A stretch of 64,000 nt of DNA from Streptomyces alanosinicus (lineage in GTDB: Bacteria; Actinomycetota; Actinomycetes; Streptomycetales; Streptomycetaceae): assembly GCF_014650595.1 (NCBI RefSeq), contig NZ_BMVG01000032.1, positions 1-64,000 of the forward strand, written 5' to 3'. Positions within the stretch are counted from its first letter, which is position 1. The number at the start of each line of letters is the position of its first letter. The notes below the pieces were generated by a model that was given only the letters and a program-made list of their open reading frames with translations, had not been told where the DNA came from and searched no databases. Below, one piece after another: positions 55,679-63,249 of the stretch. The position numbers and the translations under genes were made by a program.

Positions 55679-56479
55679 CTACGACCGGTGGAGCAGGCCG
55701 CTCATGGTGATCCGGTCGCCGCGGAAGCGGATGAACTCCAGGTCGACGGGGCGGCCGTCGGCGAGGTGGGTGAGGCGTTCCAGCATCAGTACGGCGGCGC
55801 CGTGCGGGGCCTGGAGCACGGCGGCGGAGTGGGTGTCCGCGTTCACCGCCTCCAGGGTGATCTCGGCGTGGCCGAGGCGCTGGCCGGTGATGCCTTCCAG
55901 GAGGCGGAAGACATCGGTGTTCTCCAGGTCGGCGCCGAGCAGGGCGGTGCCGATGTCGAGCGGGATGTAGGTGAGGTCGAGGGACAGAGGCAGGCCGTTG
56001 AGGCGGCGCAGGCGTTCGATGTAGAGGACGTCGGCGCCGGCGGGGACGCGGAGGCGGTCGGCGACCGGGGCGGGTGCGGGGGCGGGGCCCATGGTCCGGA
56101 CCTCGTTGGTGACGCGGCCGTGTTCGCGGAGGGTTTCCGCGAGGCCCATCAGACGGTCGAGCCCGTGCGGGTACTTCCGGGCGACGACGACGGTGCCGAC
56201 GCCGGGCAGCCGCTCCACCAGGCCCTCGGCCCGGAGCAGCTCCAAGGCCTGGCGGACGGTGTTGCGGGAGGTGCGGTAGTCGGTGGCGAGGGTCGACTCG
56301 TGGGGGAGAGGGCCGTCCTGGAAGGCGCCGGTGAGGATCTGGTGGCGCAGCAGGTCGGCGAGCTGCCTGGCCCGGTCCGCGCGCAGCCGGCGACGTGTGC
56401 GGTGGGCGGCGACGGTGGTCGCGGCGCCCTGACCGGCGTGGTCGCGGAGGCGGTCGGTGGGTGGCATGGCTTGAACCAT
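55679..56479 (-). CDS. GntR-family regulator with UTRA ligand domain (HutC type)
   Basis: About 266 aa. The winged-helix part (LADLLRHQILTGAFQDGPLPHESTLA; RTSRNTVRQALELLRAEGLVERLPGVGTVV, in part) is followed by a UTRA domain (VLYIERLRRLNGLPLSLDLTYIPL). It lies 47 nt upstream of the ferredoxin on the same strand, so it is the likely repressor of this operon. Start is uncertain: ATG at 56479 or 56467; neither has a good SD, so a leaderless start is possible. Confidence 0.88.
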   Translation of the reverse strand: MVQAMPPTDRLRDHAGQGAATTVAAHRTRRRLRADRARQLADLLRHQILTGAFQDGPLPHESTLATDYRTSRNTVRQALELLRAEGLVERLPGVGTVVVARKYPHGLDRLMGLAETLREHGRVTNEVRTMGPAPAPAPVADRLRVPAGADVLYIERLRRLNGLPLSLDLTYIPLDIGTALLGADLENTDVFRLLEGITGQRLGHAEITLEAVNADTHSAAVLQAPHGAAVLMLERLTHLADGRPVDLEFIRFRGDRITMSGLLHRS

Positions 56480-56600
56480 ACCGATGCGGTAGGGAAAGTC
56501 GTGTTGCCGCAGTGCTGCGCCAGGTGAGGGGCCGTTGGATGCGCGGCTGAGCTGGGGTTTTCCGTTCCGGGCGGGAAGATCTGCCACCCGGGACGGCCGG

Positions 56601-57539
56601 TCAGGACAGTGCCCTCAGCCCCGGAGCGAACGTGATCAGCAGCGGCAGCAGCGGCACCAGGGCGGCCACCGTCGTCGTCAGGGCCCGGTGGCGGCGCAGC
56701 AGCCGTGGTGGCGGCTGCAGCAGGCGGTCCACGCGCTCGCCGAGGAGGCGTCGGCTGGAGTCGCAGGAGAGCACGCCTCGGTGCTGGTTCAGTTCGATCA
56801 ACGCCAGGGCCGTGGTGAGGTGCCCGCAGCGGCGGGACGCCGTGTCGTCCGCGGCCAGTTCGACCAGGCGGTGCGTCTGGTCGCAGAAATGCGCGAACAG
56901 GGGCACGCGCGGGAAGCCAGTGGCGAGCGCGGTGGACAGGTGCAGCAGCCAGTCGTGGTGGGCACGCGCGTGCCCGCGTTCATGGGTGAGGACGGCGTCC
57001 AGCTGGTGGTCGGTGAGGCGCTGCAGTGCCCCGGTCGTGACGACCAGCTGCGGCGGGTGTCCCGGCATCCACCAGGCGTCCGGGTACTCGTCCTCCAGGA
57101 CCAGCATGGGGCCGCGTGCCGCAGGCAGCCCGGCCGGCAGGTCGGGGGCGCGCTCGCGTAGCTGCGCACGGGCCTGGCCGCGGCTGCGGCGGGCCTCGAC
57201 GAGTTCCCGGGCCAGCATCGCCGTCGTCCAGGCCGCGCCGCAGGCCAGCAGCACCGTGAGGATCCCGGCCCATGCCGGCGCGGAGGACAGGTCGTAGGCG
57301 GCGGTGACGGAGGGCGGCGCGGGGGCGAACACACGCTCGCGTACGGCGTGGAAGACGGCCGCCGTGCCCAGGATCAGCGCGGCCAGGCAGCACAGCAGGA
57401 CGGTGGCGACCAGGCACTGCCACACCCACAGCGCGACCACGGGGTCCCGCTCGGGCCAGGCGGCACGGGTCAGCGCGCGCGGTGCCGGCAGCGCGGCCGT
57501 CAGGGCGACGACGCTCAGCAGGAGCAGGCAGACGGTCAT
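56601..57539 (-). CDS. M56-family (BlaR1-like) membrane zinc metalloprotease
   Basis: 312 aa with membrane helices at 2-20, 38-65, 88-112 and near 282-305. The zincin motif HERGH (context DAVLTHERGHARAHHDW) is present, with the downstream Glu ligand in LVELAADDTASRR. BlaR1/MecR1 relatives cleave BlaI-type repressors. There is no penicillin-binding sensor domain and no BlaI gene adjacent, so the substrate is unknown. ATG at 57539. Short C-terminus suggests a stand-alone protease. Confidence 0.88.
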   Translation of the reverse strand: MTVCLLLLSVVALTAALPAPRALTRAAWPERDPVVALWVWQCLVATVLLCCLAALILGTAAVFHAVRERVFAPAPPSVTAAYDLSSAPAWAGILTVLLACGAAWTTAMLARELVEARRSRGQARAQLRERAPDLPAGLPAARGPMLVLEDEYPDAWWMPGHPPQLVVTTGALQRLTDHQLDAVLTHERGHARAHHDWLLHLSTALATGFPRVPLFAHFCDQTHRLVELAADDTASRRCGHLTTALALIELNQHRGVLSCDSSRRLLGERVDRLLQPPPRLLRRHRALTTTVAALVPLLPLLITFAPGLRALS

Positions 57540-57742
57540 GCCGGGGCTCCGGTTCCTGATCGGAGAGTTGTGCGGGAGTCGGTTGGTGCGGGCGATGCGC
57601 CGAGGGCACGTCGCGTGGTGCGTGTCCGCTCAGTATGACGGTGCGGGGCGGCGAGAGTCAGGTCTCGGCAGCGATCGGTTCCGTGCTTCCTGCTGACCGC
57701 TCGCCTTCGCGTCCGCCGTGCCCGCACCCGCGAGCGGAAGCC

Positions 57743-58129
57743 CTACGCCTCCCGTTCCCGCAGGGCCTGCCGTACCGCCTTCAGGACCTCCTCGTCGCCG
57801 AATCCCAAAGACATGGCCCAGGCAACGAAGTCCCTGGTCCCGGAGGCGAGTTCCGCTCTCTCGCGGCGCTCGGCGCCCGGTGGCGGGGGAGCCGCGCGTG
57901 TCCCCGCGCCGCGCCGGGTCCGGACCAGGGAGGCCGCCTCCAGTTCGCGGTAGGCGCGGGCCACGGTGCCCGCCGCCAGGCCGAGGTCAGCGGCCAGTTG
58001 CCGTACCGTCGGCAGCCGCTCGCCCTCGGGCAGCCGTCCGCTGCCGATCAGGGCGGCGAGCTGGGCGCGGATCTGCTCGTAGGGCGGGACGGGGCTGGTC
58101 GTGTCGACCTGGACGACGGCGCCGCTCAC
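57743..58129 (-). CDS. YtrA-subfamily GntR transcriptional regulator
   Basis: 128 aa. The winged helix (PPYEQIRAQLAALIGSGRLP; TVRQLAADLGLAAGTVARAYRELEA, in part) is followed by only 55 residues, the short YtrA form without a large ligand domain. GTG at 58129 overlaps the upstream membrane-protein stop by 4 nt; RBS GGGGAG. YtrA-type genes usually sit with membrane or ABC genes and autoregulate. A perfect palindrome at 58961-58991, at the head of the pair, is the likely operator. Confidence 0.9.
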   Translation of the reverse strand: MSGAVVQVDTTSPVPPYEQIRAQLAALIGSGRLPEGERLPTVRQLAADLGLAAGTVARAYRELEAASLVRTRRGAGTRAAPPPPGAERRERAELASGTRDFVAWAMSLGFGDEEVLKAVRQALREREA

Positions 58130-58935
58130 CGGCGTACTCCCCGGTCCGTCCGGCGGAGCCGTCCCGCCCGCGGCGAGCAGATGGTGAACAGCAGCCATGG
58201 AGCGGTCACCAGCGAGACCAGAGCCATCGGCACCAGGAACACGGTCGCGACGGTCCCCGTGGTCCCGTCGCACCTCAGGCTCAGCAGGGAGGCCGAGGCC
58301 GTCACGGCCGCGCCCAGCAGCGAGACGGAGACGACGATCCCCCATGCGGCCACGATCGCCAGCGAGCGGTCACGGCGGGACTGCTCGTCGCCGGGCCGGG
58401 TGGCGATCCGCCGCAGCGACCAGCCGCACGCGCCCGTGGCGACGGCGAGACAGGCCAGCATGGGCAGGCCGTAGTACAGGCCGGGCCAGGGGCTGTGGGC
58501 CTCGGTCATCCCGTTGCAGGTCAGGGTGATTCGGCGGCCCGCGCGTCCCAGGTCGTCCGGCGAGGCCACCGCGCCCGCCGTCGCCAGCAGCGCCACCAGG
58601 GCGATCGCGAGGACGGTCAGCAGCAAGGTCAGCCGGGGCGGTACGTGGTCCCGGACCCGGCGTGGTGCGAGCCCGGCGGTTCGGACGGGGCCCCGGGCCG
58701 GCGCGGTCAGCGCGTCGCCGACCAGGACGCCGGCGACCGCGCACAGGCCGAACGCCGGGAGGGCGTACAGCACGCCGTTGCCGTGGCCGAGCGTGGACAG
58801 CCAGCAGGCCGTCAGGCCGCCCGTGGCGACCCCCGTCCAGCGGGCGTGGCGGTCGACCGGCCCCCGGGAGGCGGTCGACGGGGCGGTCGGACCGAGATCG
58901 GTCCTGGCGAGATCGGTCATGTCGAGATCGGTCAT
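58126..58935 (-). CDS. Multi-pass membrane protein, operon partner of the YtrA-type regulator
   Basis: 269 aa. A polar N-tail with a TDL repeat (MTDLDMTDLARTDLGP) leads to five or six hydrophobic segments (about 40-72, 105-128, 155-172, 195-220, 235-255). Cys lies in the outer loop (TLTCNGM; LRCDGTTG). No transporter motif was recognised. ATG at 58935 with GGGGA upstream. First gene after the palindrome, so presumably repressed by the regulator it is coupled to. Confidence 0.75.
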   Translation of the reverse strand: MTDLDMTDLARTDLGPTAPSTASRGPVDRHARWTGVATGGLTACWLSTLGHGNGVLYALPAFGLCAVAGVLVGDALTAPARGPVRTAGLAPRRVRDHVPPRLTLLLTVLAIALVALLATAGAVASPDDLGRAGRRITLTCNGMTEAHSPWPGLYYGLPMLACLAVATGACGWSLRRIATRPGDEQSRRDRSLAIVAAWGIVVSVSLLGAAVTASASLLSLRCDGTTGTVATVFLVPMALVSLVTAPWLLFTICSPRAGRLRRTDRGVRR

Positions 58936-58960
58936 GGAAGTCCCCGTGGAAGCACGACGT

Positions 58961-58991
58961 GTACTCACCGCTTGTATCAAGCGGTGAGTAC
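58961..58991. promoter_or_regulatory. Perfect 14-bp inverted repeat (3-nt centre), likely GntR operator
   Basis: GTACTCACCGCTTG / CAAGCGGTGAGTAC separated by TAT, 26 nt upstream of the membrane-protein ATG (58935). It lies just downstream of a TTGACA (-35, minus strand, 59021-59016), where a repressor would overlap the start region. Two TACAAGATG words flank (58989-58997 and 59030-59038). Confidence 0.8.
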
Positions 58992-59072
58992 AAGATGCTT
59001 TCTCCGGCGAACTTGTGTCAACTCGTTGCTACAAGATGGCGCTCGCTCCGAGGCCGCCGGGTCCGGTACCGC

Positions 59073-60290
59073 TCACCCCGCCACGACCCGGCCGCTGACC
59101 TCACCCAGTCCGACCCTGCGCCCGTCCGCCCCGGGGGCCCAGGCGGACAGGGTCACCACGTCCCCGTCCTCCAGGAAGGCCCGCTTGCCGTCGGGAAGTT
59201 CGAGGGGGTCGCGGCCGCTCCAGGTCAGCTCCAGCAAGCAGCCGCGCTGTCGCTCCTCGGGGCCGCTCACCGTGCCCGAGCCGTACAGGTCGCCGGTGCG
59301 CAGCGAGGCGCCGTTCGCCGTCATCTGGGCGAGCTGCTGGGCCGCGGTCCAGTACATCGTCGAAAACGGTGGCTCGGAGACCACATGGCCGTTGATCGCG
59401 ACGGAGATCCGCAGGTCGTAGCCGCCGGGCTCGATGCCGGGTGCCGAGTCGTCGAGATACGGCAGCAGCGGGTGCGTGCGCTCCGGGGGCGCCACGCGCG
59501 CGTGCTCCAGCGCTTCGAGCGGGGTGATCCACGCCGACACCGAAGTGGCGAAGGACTTGCCGAGGAAGGGGCCGAGAGGGACGTACTCCCAGGCCTGGAT
59601 GTCCCGCGCGGACCAGTCGTTCAGGAGGCAGAGCCCGAAGACGTGTTCACGGAAGTCGCCGAGGGCCACCGGGCTGCCCAGCCGGGACGGCACGCCGACG
59701 ACGAAGCCGACCTCGGCCTCGATGTCCAGCCGGACCGACGGGCCGAAGACGGGGGCCGGGTCGGTGGGCGCTTTGCGCTGTCCGGAGGGGCGTACGACGT
59801 CCGTGCCCGAGACCACCACCGTGCCGGAGCGGCCGTGGTAGCCGATCGGCAGGTGCTTCCAGTTGGGGGTGAGGGGGTCCGCGGAGTCCGGGCGGAAGAT
59901 CTGGCCGACGTTTCGGGCGTGGTTCTCCGAGGCGTAGAAGTCGACGTAGTCCGCGACCTCGAAGGGCAGGTGCAGGGTCACCTCGGAGAGGTGGCGGAAG
60001 AGCGGCTCGATCGCCTCGTGGTGCGCGGGGTTGGTGATCCAGGACGTGATCGCGCGCCGTACGTCAGACCAGGTCGCGCGGCCGGCGGCGAGGAACTGGT
60101 TGAGGGTGGGCCCCGTGAGCAGCGAGTGGTACGGCGAGCCCAGGGCGGCGGCCGCGGCGGCCGCGTCGAGGACGTGGTCCCCGAGCCGGACACCGACCCT
60201 CCGTTCCGTGCTTCCGGAGGGCGAGAACACGCCATAGGGAAGGTTGTGCGTGCCGAAGGGGTCGCCCTCGGGGACGTCGAAGGGGGGCAT
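59073..60290 (-). CDS. fahA: Fumarylacetoacetase
   Basis: 405 aa, last enzyme of tyrosine/homogentisate breakdown: hydrolyses fumarylacetoacetate to fumarate and acetoacetate. FAH domains: an N-terminal SH3-like part (THNLPYGVFSP), then the catalytic core with metal-site blocks FYASENHARNVGQIFR, LDIEAEVGFVVG, NDWSARDIQAWEYVPLGPFLGKSF (in part) and GSGTVSGPEERQRGCLLE. Length fits eukaryote-like FAH. No homogentisate genes are nearby, so it stands alone here. Confidence 0.95.
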   Translation of the reverse strand: MPPFDVPEGDPFGTHNLPYGVFSPSGSTERRVGVRLGDHVLDAAAAAAALGSPYHSLLTGPTLNQFLAAGRATWSDVRRAITSWITNPAHHEAIEPLFRHLSEVTLHLPFEVADYVDFYASENHARNVGQIFRPDSADPLTPNWKHLPIGYHGRSGTVVVSGTDVVRPSGQRKAPTDPAPVFGPSVRLDIEAEVGFVVGVPSRLGSPVALGDFREHVFGLCLLNDWSARDIQAWEYVPLGPFLGKSFATSVSAWITPLEALEHARVAPPERTHPLLPYLDDSAPGIEPGGYDLRISVAINGHVVSEPPFSTMYWTAAQQLAQMTANGASLRTGDLYGSGTVSGPEERQRGCLLELTWSGRDPLELPDGKRAFLEDGDVVTLSAWAPGADGRRVGLGEVSGRVVAG

Positions 60291-60488
60291 GGGGTTACTG
60301 CCTCACTCTCATCCGGGCCGTGCACGGCGTTGCGTTCCATGTGGTCGCGCCACACGTTACGGCCGGGACGCGTGTCTTGGGCAGTGCCTTGATCGGCGGC
60401 TCCCTGGGTGTCCGAAAGGCGTGTGTAGGAGAAGGTTCGAAAGGTTGCTCGCACCCTGTCTAAAGAGTTCGCAATGTCCGAATAGGCC

Positions 60489-60518
60489 TTGCCGGAGGTG
60501 GCAATTCCGGCTTAGCGT
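60489..60518 (+). promoter_or_regulatory. Candidate promoter of the ATP-grasp gene (TTGCCG-18-TAGCGT)
   Basis: TTGCCG (60489-60494), 18-bp spacer, TAGCGT (60513-60518), 35 nt before the ATG at 60553. The 262-nt divergent gap to fahA holds no other clear element. Confidence 0.4.
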
Positions 60519-60552
60519 CCTTTGGGGACACGGACGGGGTGGGTCCGTTCCA

Positions 60553-61842
60553 ATGGGGGGACACGTGGGGGGACCCGTGGCCGAAAGTGGCATCGGTGTG
60601 CCGTTCGAGGCGGACCGTGACGTGCCCGGACTGATCGTCAAGTTCGGTGACTACCCGCTGCACCACGGCGGCGTCGGAGCGATCCGCAGCCTGGGCCGGC
60701 TCGGCGTGCCGATGTACGCCATCACCGAGGACGCGTACACGCCCGCGGCCTCCTCGCGCTATCTGAAGAAGGCCTTCGTGTGGCCGACGACCGGTGCGGA
60801 GGACCCCGGCCACCTGGTCGAGGGCCTGTTGCGTATCGGCCGCCGTATCGGCCGTCCGACCGTCCTCGTCCCAACCGACGAGGAGGCCGCCGTACTGATC
60901 GCCGAGCACCAGGACGATCTGGCCGGACCTTTTCTCTTCCCGCGTGTCGATCCCGCGCTGCCGCGCCGGCTCGCCAGCAAACAGGGCTTGCACGAACTGT
61001 GTGTGGAGCACGGCATCGCGACTCCCACGTCGGCGTTCCCGGAGTCGTACGACGAGATCGTCGCCTTCGCCGACACGGCCCGCTTCCCGGTGGTGGCCAA
61101 GAACCGTGAGGCGTTCGTCCGGCGGGAACGACCCGCCGTGGGCGGCACCACAAAGATCGCCACCCGAGAGGGCCTGCTCACCCTCGCCCGCGACTGGGGC
61201 GCGCGGCCGGGCGTGATCCTGCAGGAGTACCTGCCGCGAGAGGAGGCCGAGGACTGGATCGTGCACGCCTGCTTCGACCAGGACTCCAGCCCCCTGGCGC
61301 TGTTCACCGGCGTCAAGGTCCGCTCATGGCCGCCGCACGCCGGCATGACGGCGAACGCCTACGTCGTCGACAACCCGGAACTCACCGACCTCGCCGCACG
61401 TTTCATCAAACAGATCGGCTACAGCGGCATCATCGACCTCGACCTGCGCTTCGACCGGCGCGACGGACAGTACAAACTCCTGGATTTCAACCCGCGCACG
61501 GGCGCCCAGTTCCGCCTCTTCGAGAGCGAGTCGGGTGTTGACGTCGTCCGCGCGATGCATCTGAATCTGACCGGCCGCGCCGTACCGGAGGGGGAACAGC
61601 GCGCCGGCCACCGCTACATCGTGGAGAACATCGACCTCCCCGCCCTCCTCGCCTACCGCCGCAGCGGCTATACGACGCCGCACGCGCCGGCCAGGGCGAG
61701 CGGGACGGAGCTGGCCTGGCTCGCGGGTGACGACCCGCTGCCCTTCCTCACGATGCTCGCCCGCTTCGTGCGCCCGGGCGCGAAGCACCTCTACCAGCTG
61801 TGGCGGACCAACCGCCGCGGCAGCAGCACCTCCACGAAGTAG
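60553..61842 (+). CDS. ATP-grasp domain protein (carboxylate-amine ligase type)
   Basis: About 429 aa. An N-terminal pre-ATP-grasp domain (LIVKFGDYPLHHGGVGAIRSLGRLG) leads to the ATP-grasp fold: Lys in FPVVAKNREAF, GVILQEYLPREEAEDWIVHACFD, and the metal loop IIDLDLRFD...YKLLDFNPRTGAQF (Asp and Asn ligands). The family joins a carboxylate to an amine using ATP; substrate unknown. Start uncertain: ATG 60553, GTG 60565 or GTG 60577; the last has GGGGGGA just upstream. A flavin oxidoreductase gene follows 45 nt later, likely one unit. Confidence 0.85.
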   Translation: MGGHVGGPVAESGIGVPFEADRDVPGLIVKFGDYPLHHGGVGAIRSLGRLGVPMYAITEDAYTPAASSRYLKKAFVWPTTGAEDPGHLVEGLLRIGRRIGRPTVLVPTDEEAAVLIAEHQDDLAGPFLFPRVDPALPRRLASKQGLHELCVEHGIATPTSAFPESYDEIVAFADTARFPVVAKNREAFVRRERPAVGGTTKIATREGLLTLARDWGARPGVILQEYLPREEAEDWIVHACFDQDSSPLALFTGVKVRSWPPHAGMTANAYVVDNPELTDLAARFIKQIGYSGIIDLDLRFDRRDGQYKLLDFNPRTGAQFRLFESESGVDVVRAMHLNLTGRAVPEGEQRAGHRYIVENIDLPALLAYRRSGYTTPHAPARASGTELAWLAGDDPLPFLTMLARFVRPGAKHLYQLWRTNRRGSSTSTK

Positions 61843-61887
61843 GCAAGGCCACCAAGAGTGGCGCACCGTGTCCTGGGGAGGGACTTC

Positions 61888-63090
61888 GTGACTCGACCGG
61901 TTGCAGTCATCGGGGCCGGGCCGTACGGCCTGTCCACCGCCGCCCATCTGCGGGCGCGCGGCATCCCCGTCCGCGTCTTCGGCGACCCCATGGTCAGCTG
62001 GCGTGACCACATGCCCGAGGGCATGCTCCTGAAGTCGACACCCGCCGCCTCGAACTTCGACTGCCCACAGCCCGGCCACACCCTCGCCGACTACTGCGAC
62101 GCGGCCGGGATCCGCCGCCTGGTGAACGACGAGGACATCATCCCGGCGGAGACGTTCATCGCCTACGGCGAGTGGTTCCAGCAGAAGCTGGTCCCCGGCC
62201 TGGAGCGGGTGCGGGTCGTCGCCGTGGACCGCGCCGAGAACGGCGGCTTCGAGCTGAAGCTGGACTCGGGCGAGATGTTCACCGCGCGCGCGGTCGTCGT
62301 CGCCACCGGACTGTCGGGCCTCGCACACCTGCCGGCGGAGCTCAAGGGAGCCGCGGCCGACGGACCGGCGCCCACGGGCCCGGTCTCACACAGCTCTCAG
62401 CATCACGATCTGGGCCGGTTCGACGGCAAGGAGCTGATCGTGATCGGCGCCGGTCAGTCCGCGCTGGAGACGGCGGCGCTCGCGGCCGAAGCGGGGGCAC
62501 GCGTGCGTGTGGTCGCGCGCGGCCACGGCCGGGTCGCCTTCGGCGCCCCGCCCTGGGACCAGCCGAAGCTGCGCCCCGAGTCCCCCTTCGGCAACGCCTG
62601 GTCGCTGTGGGCGCTCAGCTACTACCCGCATCCCTACCGCTATCTGCCCGAGGCCACCCGCCACTACCTGGTCCGTCGTGTCCTCGGACCGCTCGGCGCC
62701 TGGTGGCTGCGCGAGCGCTTCCAGAGCGCCGTACTGGTGCGGGACGTCGAGCGGGTCGTGGCCGCCGAGGCGCCGGACGGCAGCCCCGTCGTCACGGTGC
62801 GCACACACGGCGGGGACACCGAGCGGCTCACCGCCGACCACGTCATCGCCGCCACCGGCTACCGCGTCGACATCGCGGCGATGGACTTCCTCGGCCCCGA
62901 ACTGCGCACCCGGCTCGCGGTGAGCCGTGGCACGCCCAAGCTCGGCCCCGGCTATGTCTCCTCCGTGCCCGGCCTGTACTTCACGGGCCTGCCGGCGGCG
63001 TCGTCGTACGGCCCGGTGATGCGCTTTGTCTGCGGCACGGAATTCGCCTCCCCGCGGCTGACGAAACACCTGGCGGCGGCCCACGCCTGA
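61888..63090 (+). CDS. FAD/NAD(P)-dependent flavin monooxygenase-like oxidoreductase
   Basis: 400 aa. FAD motif VAVIGAGPYGLS at the N-terminus, and an NADPH motif VIGAGQSALETAALAAEAG near 187-205. A later ATGYRVD (about 331) is typical of FMO/lysine-monooxygenase-like proteins. The GTG at 61888 (GGGGAGG, 5 nt) is preferred over 61858. Next to the ATP-grasp gene, it may oxidise a substrate or product of that enzyme. No membrane helix. Confidence 0.88.
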   Translation: MTRPVAVIGAGPYGLSTAAHLRARGIPVRVFGDPMVSWRDHMPEGMLLKSTPAASNFDCPQPGHTLADYCDAAGIRRLVNDEDIIPAETFIAYGEWFQQKLVPGLERVRVVAVDRAENGGFELKLDSGEMFTARAVVVATGLSGLAHLPAELKGAAADGPAPTGPVSHSSQHHDLGRFDGKELIVIGAGQSALETAALAAEAGARVRVVARGHGRVAFGAPPWDQPKLRPESPFGNAWSLWALSYYPHPYRYLPEATRHYLVRRVLGPLGAWWLRERFQSAVLVRDVERVVAAEAPDGSPVVTVRTHGGDTERLTADHVIAATGYRVDIAAMDFLGPELRTRLAVSRGTPKLGPGYVSSVPGLYFTGLPAASSYGPVMRFVCGTEFASPRLTKHLAAAHA

Positions 63091-63160
63091 AGGCCGTGCG
63101 ACGGCCCGCGGCTGATCCGCGGGAAAGCCGGCGCGAGCGTTGGAGGACGTCATCAAGGCG

Positions 63161-63204
63161 CCTGCGTACGCCACTTGGGGATGATCAGTACGTAAGTACG
63201 CAGG
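63161..63204. other. 9-bp inverted repeat with 26-nt loop before the HAD gene
   Basis: CCTGCGTAC (63161-63169) pairs with GTACGCAGG (63196-63204); inside are two more GTAC words. It lies 45 nt before the HAD start. Could be an operator or a weak terminator of the preceding unit. Confidence 0.35.
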
Positions 63205-63249
63205 ACGACAAGATGAGTCGGCAGGGCGCGGTATCCGTATTCTCTGATC

